Source: Paraburkholderia nodosa DSM 21604 (GTDB lineage: Bacteria; Pseudomonadota; Gammaproteobacteria; Burkholderiales; Burkholderiaceae). Taken from it: a DNA stretch of 64,000 nt. Below, piece after piece: positions 49,567 through 58,931 of the stretch. How positions within the stretch are numbered: the first letter of the stretch is position 1; each line of letters begins with the position of its first letter. The DNA lies in NCBI RefSeq assembly GCF_000519185.1, contig NZ_JAFA01000029.1, positions 129 to 64,128 of the forward strand, given 5' to 3'. The notes beneath the pieces are model-generated. The model saw only the letters and a program-made list of their open reading frames with translations, was not told where the DNA came from and searched no databases. The position numbers and the translations under genes are program-made.

Positions 49567-50391
49567 TTACTTGCGGTTCAGGAACGCGAGCAGGTCGGCG
49601 TTGACCTGACCGGCCATCGTCGTGCACATGCCGTGCGGGCCGCCCGGATAGATCTTGAGCGTCGCGTCCTTGACGATCTTCGCGGAGAGCTTGCCCGCAT
49701 CGTCGATCGGCACGATCTGGTCGTCGTCGCCGTGCAGGATCAGCGTGGGCACGTCGAACTTCTCGAGGTCTTCCGTGTAATCGACCTCGGAGAACTCGTG
49801 CACGCAGTCGTGCAGCGCGAGGATGCCGCCCCACATGCCCTGCTGCCAGAACGAGTCGATCACGCCCTGCGAGACCTTCGCACCGCTGCGGTTGTAGCCG
49901 TAGAACGGCACGGCCAGGTCCTTGAAGAATTGCGAGCGGTCGTCGATCACGCCCTTGCGGATGCCGTCGAACACATCCTTGGGCAGGCCGCCCGGATTCT
50001 TTTCGCTCTTGATCATGATGGGCGGCACCGCGCCGATCAGCACCGCGCCCGAGACGCGCTTCGTGCCGTGGCGACCGATGTAGCGCGCGACTTCGCCGCC
50101 GCCCGTGGAGTGGCCGACGAGCGTGGCGTCCTGTACGTCGAGCTTGTCGAGCAGGTCGGCCAGGTCGTCGGCCCAGGTGTCCATGTCGTTGCCCTTGGCG
50201 GGCTGATCGGAGCGGCCGTGGCCGCGGCGGTCGTGCGCGATCGTGCGAAAGCCGTTTTGCACGAGAAAGAGCATTTGAGCGTCCCAGGCGTCGGCGGTAA
50301 GCGGCCAGCCGTGGGAGAAAACGACGGGCTTGCCGCTGCCCCAATCCTTGTAATACATCGACGTGCCATCGCGGGTGGTGAAGGTGCTCAT
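49567..50391 (-). CDS. Alpha/beta hydrolase, non-heme chloroperoxidase-like
   Basis: A 274-residue alpha/beta hydrolase. VVFSHGWPLTADAWDAQ carries the oxyanion loop, AHDRRGHGRSDQP the family's D-R-R-G-H-G motif, LVGHSTGGGEVARYI the nucleophile serine (nucleophile elbow), then ILHGDDDQIVPID the acid and PGGPHGMCTTM the histidine. Members are called cofactor-free haloperoxidases, in practice esterases or perhydrolases. The ATG at 50391 is on its own; a LysR gene lies beyond it in the same direction. Confidence 0.85.
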   Translation of the reverse strand: MSTFTTRDGTSMYYKDWGSGKPVVFSHGWPLTADAWDAQMLFLVQNGFRTIAHDRRGHGRSDQPAKGNDMDTWADDLADLLDKLDVQDATLVGHSTGGGEVARYIGRHGTKRVSGAVLIGAVPPIMIKSEKNPGGLPKDVFDGIRKGVIDDRSQFFKDLAVPFYGYNRSGAKVSQGVIDSFWQQGMWGGILALHDCVHEFSEVDYTEDLEKFDVPTLILHGDDDQIVPIDDAGKLSAKIVKDATLKIYPGGPHGMCTTMAGQVNADLLAFLNRK

Positions 50392-50670
50392 GGAAACGCT
50401 CCAGTTTCTTTTACAGCATCACAAAGCAGGCAGACGCCGGCGCGTCGGCGCGCGCGGTCGCGCTTCGCGCGGCGGTGTGTGGCGGCGTCCAGGGAGGGGC
50501 GATGCGGGTGGAACGTGCCGGCACCTGCGCGTCGCGGAAAGAGGCAGGGGGCACGCGGGTCAGTATAGAGAGAACGTCATAGCGATGCCGCGAAGCTGTG
50601 CGGCCTGAAATCGGCTCTGCGCCGCGGACGTTTGCAGACGGCTTGTCAGCTTCAACCTCGCCGCGCCCGG

Positions 50671-51579
50671 CTAGGCGATTTCCGCGCCGACTGCATCGCG
50701 CAGATAGTCGCCGAGGAACTCGACAAAACTGCGCAGCTTCGCGGAGAGCTTGTTGCGCTCGAGATAGATCGCGTGAATATCGGCGTTCGGCAGCGCCCAA
50801 TCCGTAAGCAGCGGCACGAGTTCGCCGCGCTCGACAGGCTCGCCGATTTCCCACTGCGAGCGCACGACGATGCCGCGACCGTCGAGTGCCCAGCGCAGCA
50901 CGGTGCTGCCGTCGTTGCTCGACAGCGCGCCGTCGACCTTCACGGTTTCCGTGCGCTTGCCCCGCGTGAAGTGCCAGGTGCCATATGCCGAGTCGTTTTC
51001 GCGCAGGACGATGCACGCGTGGCGCGTGAGATCGTGCGGCGCCGATGGCTTGCCGTGCCGCGTCAAATACGCCGGCGACGCGCACACGACGCGCCGGTTC
51101 TTCAGCAGCAACCGCGCGTTGATGCGCGCGTCGGGCACCTCGCCGAAGCGGATGCCGAGATCGAAGCCTTCTTCCTGAAGACTGAGCGGCCGCTCCGTCA
51201 ATTGCAGCTGAATCTTCATCGAGGGAAAGCGCTCGATATAGGCGGACACCGCGGGCGCGACATGCGCACGGCCAAAACCAAACGACGCGTTCACGCGCAG
51301 CAGCCCGGCCGGTTCGCCGCGGCTGCGCGTGACGAGTTGTTCCAGTTCCGAGAGTTCGTCGAGGATGCGCGAGCCGTTCGCGAGATAAAGCTCGCCTTCC
51401 GGCGTGAGAGAAAGACGCCGCGTGGTGCGGTTCACGAGCCGCACGCCAAGCCGCTGCTCCAGTTGCGCGAGCCGCTTGCTCACGGCGGGCGGCGTGACCC
51501 CCAGCTCGCGTGCCGCCGCCGCCAGATTGCGGTTGCGTGCTACGAGCGCAAACAGATTCAGATCGGAAAACGCGTCCAT
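50671..51579 (-). CDS. LysR family transcriptional regulator
   Basis: A 302-residue LysR protein of the DmlR/CrgA-like branch. DNA-binding region: MDAFSDLNLFALVARNRNLA, then VTPPAVSKRLAQLEQRLGVR and LVNRTTRRLSLTPEGELYL. The effector domain is complete. It is divergent from the dehalogenase-like hydrolase at 51696 across 116 bases and probably regulates it and the leuCD-like genes that follow. Confidence 0.9.
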   Translation of the reverse strand: MDAFSDLNLFALVARNRNLAAAARELGVTPPAVSKRLAQLEQRLGVRLVNRTTRRLSLTPEGELYLANGSRILDELSELEQLVTRSRGEPAGLLRVNASFGFGRAHVAPAVSAYIERFPSMKIQLQLTERPLSLQEEGFDLGIRFGEVPDARINARLLLKNRRVVCASPAYLTRHGKPSAPHDLTRHACIVLRENDSAYGTWHFTRGKRTETVKVDGALSSNDGSTVLRWALDGRGIVVRSQWEIGEPVERGELVPLLTDWALPNADIHAIYLERNKLSAKLRSFVEFLGDYLRDAVGAEIA

Positions 51580-51695
51580 CGCGCCGCTCCCTTGGCTTGC
51601 ATGATTCGTTCCTGAAAGTTACGACCGGATTGCTTTTGCGGAAACCCAATCGCCCAAGGCATCAATTAGACTGCATGCAACCTCGGGAGACAAGC

Positions 51696-52574
51696 ATGTT
51701 CGACGGTTTCACTCGCGCTTCGGCAGACATCGATGGCGTTCGCATTCACGCCATCAAGGGCGGACGCGGCCCCGCGCTGCTGCTCCTGCACGGCCATCCG
51801 CAAACGCACGCCATCTGGCACAAGGTGGCGCCGACGCTCGCGGAACACTTCACGGTGATTGCCGCCGACCTGCGCGGCTACGGCGACAGCGGCAAACCGC
51901 AGGGCACGCCCGACCACGCGAACTACGCGAAGCGCCGCATGGCGCTCGATCAGGTGGCGCTCATGCGCGGCCTCGGCTTTACGTCGTTCGCGGTCATGGG
52001 TCACGACCGGGGCGGACGCGTCGCCGCGCGCATGGCGATCGACCATCCGGACGCGGTCGCGCGGCTCATTACGCTCGACGTCGCGCCAACCGTAGCGATG
52101 TACGAGCAAACGTCGTTCGAATTCGCGCGCGCTTACTGGCACTGGTTCTTTCTCGTGCGCCCGGCGCCGTTTCCGGAAACGCTGATATGCGCCGACCCCG
52201 ATCTGTACCTGAAGCAGACCATGGGCGCGCGCAGCGCAGGGCTCGCGCCCTTCGCGCCCGAGGCCTACGCGGAGTATTTGCGCTGCCTCTCGGACCCGGC
52301 GACGGCACACGGCATCTGCGAGGACTATCGGGCGTCGATCACCATCGACCTCGAACACGACCGAGCGGATCTGGCGGCGGGCAAGCGCATCAAGTGCCCG
52401 TTCTTCGCGTTGTGGGGCGCGCACGGCACGGTTGGCCAGTGCTTTGATCCGTTGGCCGAGTGGCGTAGCTGGAACGCCGGCGTGAGCGGCGCGGCGCTGC
52501 CGTGCGGCCACTACCTCGCGGAAGAAGCGCCCCAGTTGCTCCTCGAACGCGTGCTGCCGTTTCTGCAGCGCTGA
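51696..52574 (+). CDS. Haloacetate dehalogenase-like alpha/beta hydrolase
   Basis: A 292-residue hydrolase close in pattern to fluoroacetate dehalogenase (DehH1, about 304 residues). LLLLHGHPQTHAIWHKVAPT, then AADLRGYGDSGKP, MGHDRGGRVAARMAIDHPD with the nucleophile aspartate and the two arginines that bind the carboxylate, YWHWFFLV with the halide-side tryptophan, and GHYLAEEAP with the histidine. It would hydrolyse a 2-haloacid to a 2-hydroxy acid; epoxide hydrolysis is the alternative. GGGAGA precedes the ATG at 51696. Confidence 0.82.
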   Translation: MFDGFTRASADIDGVRIHAIKGGRGPALLLLHGHPQTHAIWHKVAPTLAEHFTVIAADLRGYGDSGKPQGTPDHANYAKRRMALDQVALMRGLGFTSFAVMGHDRGGRVAARMAIDHPDAVARLITLDVAPTVAMYEQTSFEFARAYWHWFFLVRPAPFPETLICADPDLYLKQTMGARSAGLAPFAPEAYAEYLRCLSDPATAHGICEDYRASITIDLEHDRADLAAGKRIKCPFFALWGAHGTVGQCFDPLAEWRSWNAGVSGAALPCGHYLAEEAPQLLLERVLPFLQR

Positions 52575-52609
52575 TCCGTTCGTTCGTCATTTTTTAGTCG
52601 GGCTTCGTC

Positions 52610-54028
52610 ATGTCCTCACACACGCTTTACCGGAAACTGGTTGATTCGCACACCGTATCGATCGTCGACGCCGAGCACGTTCTGCTCTACGCCGATCTGC
52701 ACATCATGAACGAGTACACGAGCCCGCAAGCATTCGCGGGCCTGCGTGAGAAGGGCCTGCGCGTGCGCCGCCCGCGCCAGCAGATGGGCGTGGTCGATCA
52801 CGTGATTCCCAGCAAGCCGGTGCCCGTGGCCGCGCGCACGATCGAGATCGTCGATGCCGCGAAGCAGGCGGCGAATTTCACGCGCAACTGCGTGGAGCAG
52901 GGCATTCATCTGTTCGATATCCACGATCCCATGCAGGGCATCGAGCATGTGGTGGCGCCCGAGATCGGTCTGATTCGCCCCGGCATGGTCGTGCTGTGCG
53001 GCGACAGCCACACGACGACCTACGGCGCACTGGGCGCGCTCGGGTTCGGCATCGGCACCTCGGAAGTCGAGCACGTATTGGCGACGCAGTCGCTCGTTTA
53101 TCGCGTCGCGAAGGACATGCGCATCGTGGTGGACGGCGCGCTGCCGCCGGGCACGACATCGAAGGATCTCGTGCTGCACATCATTGCGAAGATCGGCGCG
53201 CAGGGCGCGCGCGGCTACGCCGTCGAATATGCGGGCGCAGCGATCGCCGGGCTTTCCGCCGAGGCGCGCATGACCCTCTGCAACATGACCGTGGAGGCGG
53301 GCGCGCGCGCCGCGTTGATCGCGCCGGACCGCACGACGCTCGACTACGTGGCCAGCAAGGTCCGCGACCTCGATGCGACGACGCTCGACGCCGCGTGCAG
53401 CGTGTGGTCGAAACTGCGTTCCGATGACGACGCGCATTTCGATATCGAGCATCGCTTCGACGCCGCGCGCGTGGCGCCGTACGTGACATGGGGGACGAGC
53501 CCGGACCAGGCGGTGCCGGTGGACGGCCGCATTCCCGAGGCAGCCGAAGGCGCGGGCCTCGACGCCGCGACGCTGCACAAGGCGCTCGATTACATTGGCC
53601 TCGCCGCAGGCGCGCCGATCGAGGGCACGCCCATCGACCGCGTGTTCATCGGCTCCTGCACGAACGCGCGCATCGAGGATCTGCGCGCCGTCGCTCAGGT
53701 CGTGCGCGGCCGCAAGGTGGCCACGACCGTGCGCGCGATGGTCGTGCCGGGCTCGGGCATGGTGCGCGACCAGGCCGAGCGCGAAGGCATTGCGCAACTG
53801 CTGATCGACGCGGGCTTCGAGTGGCGCCAGCCGGGCTGCTCGATGTGTCTCGCGATGAACGACGACGTGCTCGCGCCGGGCGAACGCTGTGCGTCGACGA
53901 CGAACCGCAATTTCGAAGGGCGCCAGGGGCGCGACAGCAAAACGCATTTGATGAGCCCTGCGATGGCCGCCGCCGCCGCGATAGCGGGCCGCATCGTCGA
54001 CATTCGCAAGGAGCTTGCACATGGCTAA
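52610..54028 (+). CDS. leuC: 3-isopropylmalate dehydratase-type large subunit (LeuC-like)
   Basis: A 472-residue aconitase-superfamily large subunit: MSSHTLYRKLVDSHTVSIVD, then HVVAPEIGLIRPGMVVLCGD, SHTTTYGALGALGFGIGTSE, and the [4Fe-4S] cysteines in FIGSCTNARIED and QPGCSMCLAMNDD. It is followed by leuD with an 8-base overlap, but no leuA or leuB is present. Beside a hydrolase and an MFS carrier, it may serve catabolism of a malate-, citraconate- or methylmalate-type acid instead of leucine synthesis. Biosynthetic LeuC is more often near leuB. Function thus open. Confidence 0.85.
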   Translation: MSSHTLYRKLVDSHTVSIVDAEHVLLYADLHIMNEYTSPQAFAGLREKGLRVRRPRQQMGVVDHVIPSKPVPVAARTIEIVDAAKQAANFTRNCVEQGIHLFDIHDPMQGIEHVVAPEIGLIRPGMVVLCGDSHTTTYGALGALGFGIGTSEVEHVLATQSLVYRVAKDMRIVVDGALPPGTTSKDLVLHIIAKIGAQGARGYAVEYAGAAIAGLSAEARMTLCNMTVEAGARAALIAPDRTTLDYVASKVRDLDATTLDAACSVWSKLRSDDDAHFDIEHRFDAARVAPYVTWGTSPDQAVPVDGRIPEAAEGAGLDAATLHKALDYIGLAAGAPIEGTPIDRVFIGSCTNARIEDLRAVAQVVRGRKVATTVRAMVVPGSGMVRDQAEREGIAQLLIDAGFEWRQPGCSMCLAMNDDVLAPGERCASTTNRNFEGRQGRDSKTHLMSPAMAAAAAIAGRIVDIRKELAHG

Positions 54029-54659
54029 GCCGTTCATGATCTCGGGCGTTGCCGCCCCGCTGCCGGTCAACAACCTCGATACCGACCAGATCATGCCCAA
54101 GCAGTTTCTGCTCGGCATCGATAAATCGGGACTCGCGCGCGGGCTGCTGTACGACTTGCGTGTCGACGCCGATGGCCGCGCGCGGGAGACGTTCGTGCTC
54201 AATCGCGCCGAATATCGCGGCGCGAAGGTGCTGATCGGCGGCTCGAACTTCGGCTGTGGATCGAGCCGCGAACACGCCGTGTGGGGCCTTCAGCAGGCAG
54301 GTTTCGAAGCCGTGATCGCGCCGAGCTATGGCGAGATCTTCTATTTCAACTCGATGAACAACCGGCTGCTGCTCGTCACGCTGCCGCCGCAACAGGTCGA
54401 GGCGCTGGTCGCGGAGATCGCGGACGGCGACGACAAGCATGTGTCGATCGATGTCGAAAACGAAGTCGTGATCGCGCCTTCGGGCGAGCGCTACGCGTTC
54501 TCGCTGCCGCCGCGCCAGAAGCAGATGCTCGTGGAAGGGCTCGACATGATCGGCATGACGCTGCGCCAGCAGGAAGCGATCGACGCGTTCGAGGCGAAAC
54601 ACTGGGCCGCGCAGCCGTGGTGCCGCATCGACCTGCCGGCGCAGCAGCAGCGCGGTTGA
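54021..54659 (+). CDS. leuD: 3-isopropylmalate dehydratase-type small subunit (LeuD-like)
   Basis: A 212-residue swivelling-domain partner: MAKPFMISGVAAPLPVNNLD, TDQIMPKQFLLGIDKSGLAR, then IGGSNFGCGSSREHAVWGLQ, the substrate-binding GSSRE motif of LeuD, and APSYGEIFYFNSMNNRLLL. AAGGAG at 54008-54013 fixes the ATG at 54021, which overlaps the leuC stop. Forms the active heterodimer with the large subunit; the substrate is as uncertain as for leuC. Confidence 0.88.
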   Translation: MAKPFMISGVAAPLPVNNLDTDQIMPKQFLLGIDKSGLARGLLYDLRVDADGRARETFVLNRAEYRGAKVLIGGSNFGCGSSREHAVWGLQQAGFEAVIAPSYGEIFYFNSMNNRLLLVTLPPQQVEALVAEIADGDDKHVSIDVENEVVIAPSGERYAFSLPPRQKQMLVEGLDMIGMTLRQQEAIDAFEAKHWAAQPWCRIDLPAQQQRG

Positions 54660-54720
54660 GCACCCGCAGTCAGCCCCTCATTCATAACCAGACCGTTCGC
54701 GCGACGCGCGCAACGGCACA

Positions 54721-54756
54721 GGGGCGCACTCACGCCACGCGCTGCGAGTGCGCCCC
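54721..54756. repeat. 11-bp inverted repeat before the MFS gene
   Basis: GGGGCGCACTC (54721-54731) and GAGTGCGCCCC (54746-54756) are exact complements with a 14-base spacer. It ends 14 bases before the MFS start. No T tract follows, so it could be an operator or an mRNA structure that modulates translation. Confidence 0.6.
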
Positions 54757-54770
54757 GTATGGAGACACCC

Positions 54771-56087
54771 ATGAACATTGCCGCAGTCCATCCGCAGGAC
54801 GCCGCCGCGCTGGAGCCCAGCGTCGTGCGCAAGGTCTCACGACGCATCACGCCGTTCATCATCGTCCTGTATTTCCTGAGCTTTCTGAACCGCGTGAACG
54901 TCGGCTTTGCCGGGCTCACGATGAATCATGACATCGGGCTCACGCAGGCCATGTTCGGCGTTGGCGCGGGGATTTTCTTCGTCGGCTATATCGCGGCCGG
55001 CATGCCGTCGAACCTCGCGTTGCAGCGCGTTGGCGCTCGCCGATGGATCGCGCTGCTGATGGTGGCATGGGGTCTGCTTTCCGCGGCCACGGCGTTCGTC
55101 ACGGGCCCGTACAGCTTCTATACGCTGCGCTTCGTGCTCGGTCTCGCCGAAGCGGGTTTCTTTCCCGGCATCATTCTCTACCTGAGCTTCTGGTTTCCCG
55201 CGCGCCATCGCGCATTCGTCACTGCGATGTTCATGACCGCCGCACCGCTCTCGAACATGATCGGCTCGCCGATCTCGGGCGCGCTCATGAGCCTGGAGGG
55301 CGTGGCGCATCTGCACGGCTGGCAATGGCTGTTCCTCGTCGAGGGCGCGCCCACTGTGCTGCTCGGGATCGTTTCGTACTTCTATCTGACCGACCGGCCC
55401 GAGGACGCGCAGTGGCTCGCGCCCGCCGAGCGCGAGTGGCTGAGCGGCGAAATGCGGCGCGAACGCGAAGCGAAGGCGGCGCAGAGCCAGTCGAGCGTGT
55501 GGGGCGCCGTGAAGGACCCGCGCGTGCTGCTGCTCGCGCTCGTCTATGCGGGCACGTCGACCGGACTCTATGCCATCGGCATCTGGGCGCCGATGATCAT
55601 CCACCGCTTCGGCTTCAGCTACTTCGAACTGGGTCTTGTGAACGCAATTCCGAATCTGTTCGCGGTCGTCACGATGGTGCTCTGGGCGCGCAACTCGGAC
55701 CGCACGAACGAACGGCGCCTGCACGTTGCGATTGCGTGTCTCGCGGCCGGTATCGGCATGCTGATGTCCGGACACGCCGCCAGCGCCATTGTGCTGATCA
55801 TTGGGCTTTCGATCGCGAACTTCGGCATCAACGCGGCGAAGCCGCCGCTCTGGAGCATGCCCACGCAGTTTCTCTCGGGTTCTGCCGCGGCTGCGGGCAT
55901 TGCGATCATCAACGCGATGGGCAGCCTCATCGGCGGCACGATCGGCCCGATGGTGATTGGCCGGCTGCGCGACCTGAGCGGCGACTATTCGCTGGGGCTG
56001 TATTTCGTCAGCGCGACGCTGCTCGTCTCGGCGGCGCTCGCGTTTGCGTTCGGCTTGCGCGGCCGAAGAATGCAGCCGCAGCCGTGA
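54771..56087 (+). CDS. MFS transporter, anion:cation symporter (ACS) family
   Basis: A 438-residue 12-helix carrier. RRITPFIIVLYFLSFLNRVN, VGFAGLTMNHDIGLTQAMFG and LGLAEAGFFPGIILYLSFWF are ACS (phthalate/glucarate/organic acid) family motifs. I chose the ATG at 54771 because GGAG lies before it; a METPM start at 54759 is possible. Located after leuCD with 111 bases between, it probably brings in the organic acid on which the dehydratase acts. Confidence 0.87.
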   Translation: MNIAAVHPQDAAALEPSVVRKVSRRITPFIIVLYFLSFLNRVNVGFAGLTMNHDIGLTQAMFGVGAGIFFVGYIAAGMPSNLALQRVGARRWIALLMVAWGLLSAATAFVTGPYSFYTLRFVLGLAEAGFFPGIILYLSFWFPARHRAFVTAMFMTAAPLSNMIGSPISGALMSLEGVAHLHGWQWLFLVEGAPTVLLGIVSYFYLTDRPEDAQWLAPAEREWLSGEMRREREAKAAQSQSSVWGAVKDPRVLLLALVYAGTSTGLYAIGIWAPMIIHRFGFSYFELGLVNAIPNLFAVVTMVLWARNSDRTNERRLHVAIACLAAGIGMLMSGHAASAIVLIIGLSIANFGINAAKPPLWSMPTQFLSGSAAAAGIAIINAMGSLIGGTIGPMVIGRLRDLSGDYSLGLYFVSATLLVSAALAFAFGLRGRRMQPQP

Positions 56088-56206
56088 AATGAGCGGGCCG
56101 GCCCGCGCAGGTTGCGGCGAGGGCCAGAAGAGGCACTGCACGGTTCAGGCATCGCATACCGCGCGATACGCGATAATCGCCCTTTATCGATTCGCGCATC
56201 TCTCGT

Positions 56207-57397
56207 ATGTCGACGCCTGAACCGGTCTCGTCCGGGCACTCCTGGTGGGGCGTGCTCGTATTGGCGCTCTCGGCCTTCATCTTCAACACGACCGAATTCG
56301 TGCCCGTCGCATTGCTGAGCGCCATTGGCGACAGCCTGCACATGAAGCCGACCGACGTCGGCCTCATGCTGACGATCTACGCGTGGACGGTGGCCGTGGC
56401 GTCGCTGCCCCTGATGCTGATGACGCGCAACGTCGAACGCCGCAAGCTGCTGACCTGGATATTCGCGCTCTTCGTCGTCAGCCATATCGTGACCGGTATG
56501 GCGTGGAACTTTACGGTGCTGATGGTGGGCCGGATCGGCATTGCCTTCGCGCACGCCATCTTCTGGTCGATTTCCGTCTCGCTGGTGGTGAGGCTCGCGC
56601 CGCCCGGCGACAAGAGCCGGGCGCTCGCCATGCTCGGCATGGGCACCTCGATCGCCATGGTGGCGGGCATTCCGCTTGGGCGCGTGATTGGCGAGACGCT
56701 GGGCTGGCGGCAGACGTTCTTCGTCATTGCGGGCGCGGCGGCGGTAGCGCTGCTCATGTTGCGCATAATGCTGCCCGTGTTGCCGAGCCAGCAAACGGGC
56801 TCGTTCAGCAGCGTGCCCGTGCTGTTCAGAAAGCCGATGCTGGCCTCGCTTTATCTGCTCACGATACTCGTCGTGACCGCGCACTTCACGTCGTATACGT
56901 ATATCGAGCCCTTCATTCACACCGTGGGCCACGAAAGCAGTCAACGCATCACCTATATCCTGATCCTGTTCGGCAGTGCCGGCATTCCCGCGGCCGTTTT
57001 CTTCAATCGCCTTTATCCGCGCGATCCGGCGCAGTTCCTGCAAGTGGCTGTGGTCGCCGTGTGCGTGTGCCTGCTCGTGCTGTTTCCCGCCGCGCTGAGC
57101 ATCGTCACGTTGTCCGTTCACACGCTGGTGTGGGGCGGGGCGATCGTTTCCTTCGGCCTTGCCATGCAGGCATGGGTGCTCAAGCTCGCGCCCGAAGCCG
57201 CGGATCTCGCGGTCTCGATCTATTCCGGCCTCTATAACGTGGGGATCGGCGCGGGCGCGCTGCTTGGCAACCATATTGCCAACGGCTTTGGCGTGTCGTG
57301 GGTCGGCAGCTTCGGCGGGGTGGTGGGCGGCCTCGGCGCGGCGGTATGCTGGCTGGCGTTGCGCATGTATGCGCGGGCACATCCTTCAGAGCACTGA
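56207..57397 (+). CDS. MFS exporter, SotB-like (sugar efflux / DHA1 family)
   Basis: A 396-residue 12-helix carrier: WWGVLVLALSAFIFNTTEFV, then PVALLSAIGDSLHMKPTDVG, NVERRKLLTWIFALFVVSHI and LAPPGDKSRALAMLGMGTSI match the SotB/YdeA arabinose-IPTG exporter branch (TTEFVPVALL is characteristic). It would export sugars or small drugs in exchange for protons. ATG at 56207 lacks an obvious ribosome site. Its stop is directly followed by a remnant of an isomerase gene. Confidence 0.85.
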   Translation: MSTPEPVSSGHSWWGVLVLALSAFIFNTTEFVPVALLSAIGDSLHMKPTDVGLMLTIYAWTVAVASLPLMLMTRNVERRKLLTWIFALFVVSHIVTGMAWNFTVLMVGRIGIAFAHAIFWSISVSLVVRLAPPGDKSRALAMLGMGTSIAMVAGIPLGRVIGETLGWRQTFFVIAGAAAVALLMLRIMLPVLPSQQTGSFSSVPVLFRKPMLASLYLLTILVVTAHFTSYTYIEPFIHTVGHESSQRITYILILFGSAGIPAAVFFNRLYPRDPAQFLQVAVVAVCVCLLVLFPAALSIVTLSVHTLVWGGAIVSFGLAMQAWVLKLAPEAADLAVSIYSGLYNVGIGAGALLGNHIANGFGVSWVGSFGGVVGGLGAAVCWLALRMYARAHPSEH

Positions 57398-57517
57398 TGT
57401 ACTGCGCGCGCCGCCGCCGCGCTGGACTATCACGGCACGATCGGCCTCGAAGCCTGGGCGAGCGGCGACGCCGAACTCGCGCTCCAGCGCTTTCGCGAGG
57501 CGTTCACAGTGGCGTAG
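57398..57517 (+). pseudogene. Remnant of a sugar phosphate isomerase/epimerase gene (C-terminus)
   Basis: Directly after the sotB-like stop and in the same frame are 39 codons ending in TAG that read ALDYHGTIGLEAWASGDAE, then LALQRFREAFTVA. This is the C-terminal signature of the TIM-barrel sugar isomerase/epimerase family (Y-x-G-x-I-G-L-E-A). No start or upstream part remains. Its last 14 bases overlap the end of the convergent kinase gene. I read it as the 3' end of a deleted gene. Confidence 0.5.
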
Positions 57518-58931
57518 CGGGCGGCGGCTCGCCTTCTGCGGGAGGAAATGTCAGCACCACGGCAAAGCCGCCCCCGGCGGGAAACGCAAAGTTCACGCGC
57601 CCGCCGTGCGCCTTCATCACCGCCTGCACGATGGCGAGCCCAAGGCCCGAGCCCGTCGTGCGCTCCGCGCCTTCCTGGCCGATGCGCTCGAACGGCCGCA
57701 ACGCGGCGTCCCAGTGTTCGCGTGCAATGCCTCTGCCGTTGTCGGTCACGGTCAGCGTGACGGCCTCCGGCGAGGCGCTCACGGTGACGACGATATCGTC
57801 GGCCTTGCCGTGCAGCAGCGCGTTGTGCAGCACATTCGACAGCGCTTCCTGCAGGCTCACCGGGTCGCCCGCGATCCAGACTTGCGGCGCGCTGCTCTCA
57901 AACGCGACTTTCACGTCGCGCTCGTCGGCGAGCGGAATAGTGCGGCCCAGCCCTTCCCTGGCGAGCTTCGCGAGGTCCACGCGCTGCAGCGGGACCACTT
58001 CCGTGCGATGAATCACCATCGCGTGATTGAGCAACTGGCCGGTGAGCCGGCCCACGTCCGAGCAGGTGGCCCGCAACGCTTCGAGCCTCGCGGCGTGGCG
58101 CGCGGGATCGGACTCGGTGCTGAGCAATTCGATCTGCGCGTCGAGCCGTGCGATCGGCGTGCGCATCTGGTGCGCGGCGTCGGCGATAAAGCGCTGCATG
58201 GCCGTCATGCGCTCGGCGAGGCGGCCGATCAGCCCGTTGATGGCGCCGATCAGCGCGTTGATTTCGCTTGGCGTGTCGTGCGCCACGGGCCGCAGGTCGG
58301 CCGGGTCGCGCGCGGCGATGATCTGCTCGATCTGCGCGAGCGGGCGCAGGCCGCGCCGGATCGCCAGTCCGCTCGCGCCGATGGCGAGCACGCTCATCAG
58401 CAGAATCAGCGTCCAGACCTTGAGGCTCATGTCGTTCGTGAGCTGCTGGCGCGCGTGCGTGGTCTGCGCGACCGTGACGAGGGCCCAGCCGGGCGGCCGC
58501 GCGTCCGGCATGTAGCGCCCGATGGTCGCCGTGCGCACGCGCTCACCCTGGTAGCGCGCGTTCGCGAATGTCGGACCCTGACGCGCGCGCATCGCGCTCG
58601 TCGTATTGGCCGGTCCGGGAAGGTCGCCATAGCCCGCGACGACCAGGCCGCGCGCGTCGATCACTTTGTAGTAGACGACGTCGTAGCGCGAGAGCGTGGA
58701 GAGCGCGGCTACCGGCGGATTGAGCGCGAGCACGCCGCCCTGCACGTAGAGGTTTTCGGCGACCTGGATGGTTGCGCCCGCAAGCAGCTGATCGTAGGCA
58801 CGCTCGGACGCGACGCCCGCGTAATAGCGCGCGATACCCGCGAGCGCCGCCGCGCCCGACGCCACCACCAGCGCAATGAAGAGCAGCGTGCGGCCGAGCA
58901 GCGTTTTCGGGAACCAGTCAAAGCGCGGCAA
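57504..58931 (-). CDS. Sensor histidine kinase, TctE-like
   Basis: A 475-residue kinase with two membrane helices (about residues 12-32 and 175-195) enclosing a sensory domain of the 2CSK_N/TctE type (ATIQVAENLYVQGGVLALNP), a HAMP-like linker, the H-box AAHQMRTPIARLDAQIELL with the phosphorylated histidine, N-box NVLHNALLHG, and ATP motifs DNGRGIAREH and TGSGLGLAIV. It overlaps its response regulator gene by 14 bases. TctDE systems sense tricarboxylates or related acids; the target here may be the transporter genes that lie divergently beyond the regulator. Confidence 0.9.
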   Translation of the reverse strand: MPRFDWFPKTLLGRTLLFIALVVASGAAALAGIARYYAGVASERAYDQLLAGATIQVAENLYVQGGVLALNPPVAALSTLSRYDVVYYKVIDARGLVVAGYGDLPGPANTTSAMRARQGPTFANARYQGERVRTATIGRYMPDARPPGWALVTVAQTTHARQQLTNDMSLKVWTLILLMSVLAIGASGLAIRRGLRPLAQIEQIIAARDPADLRPVAHDTPSEINALIGAINGLIGRLAERMTAMQRFIADAAHQMRTPIARLDAQIELLSTESDPARHAARLEALRATCSDVGRLTGQLLNHAMVIHRTEVVPLQRVDLAKLAREGLGRTIPLADERDVKVAFESSAPQVWIAGDPVSLQEALSNVLHNALLHGKADDIVVTVSASPEAVTLTVTDNGRGIAREHWDAALRPFERIGQEGAERTTGSGLGLAIVQAVMKAHGGRVNFAFPAGGGFAVVLTFPPAEGEPPPATPL

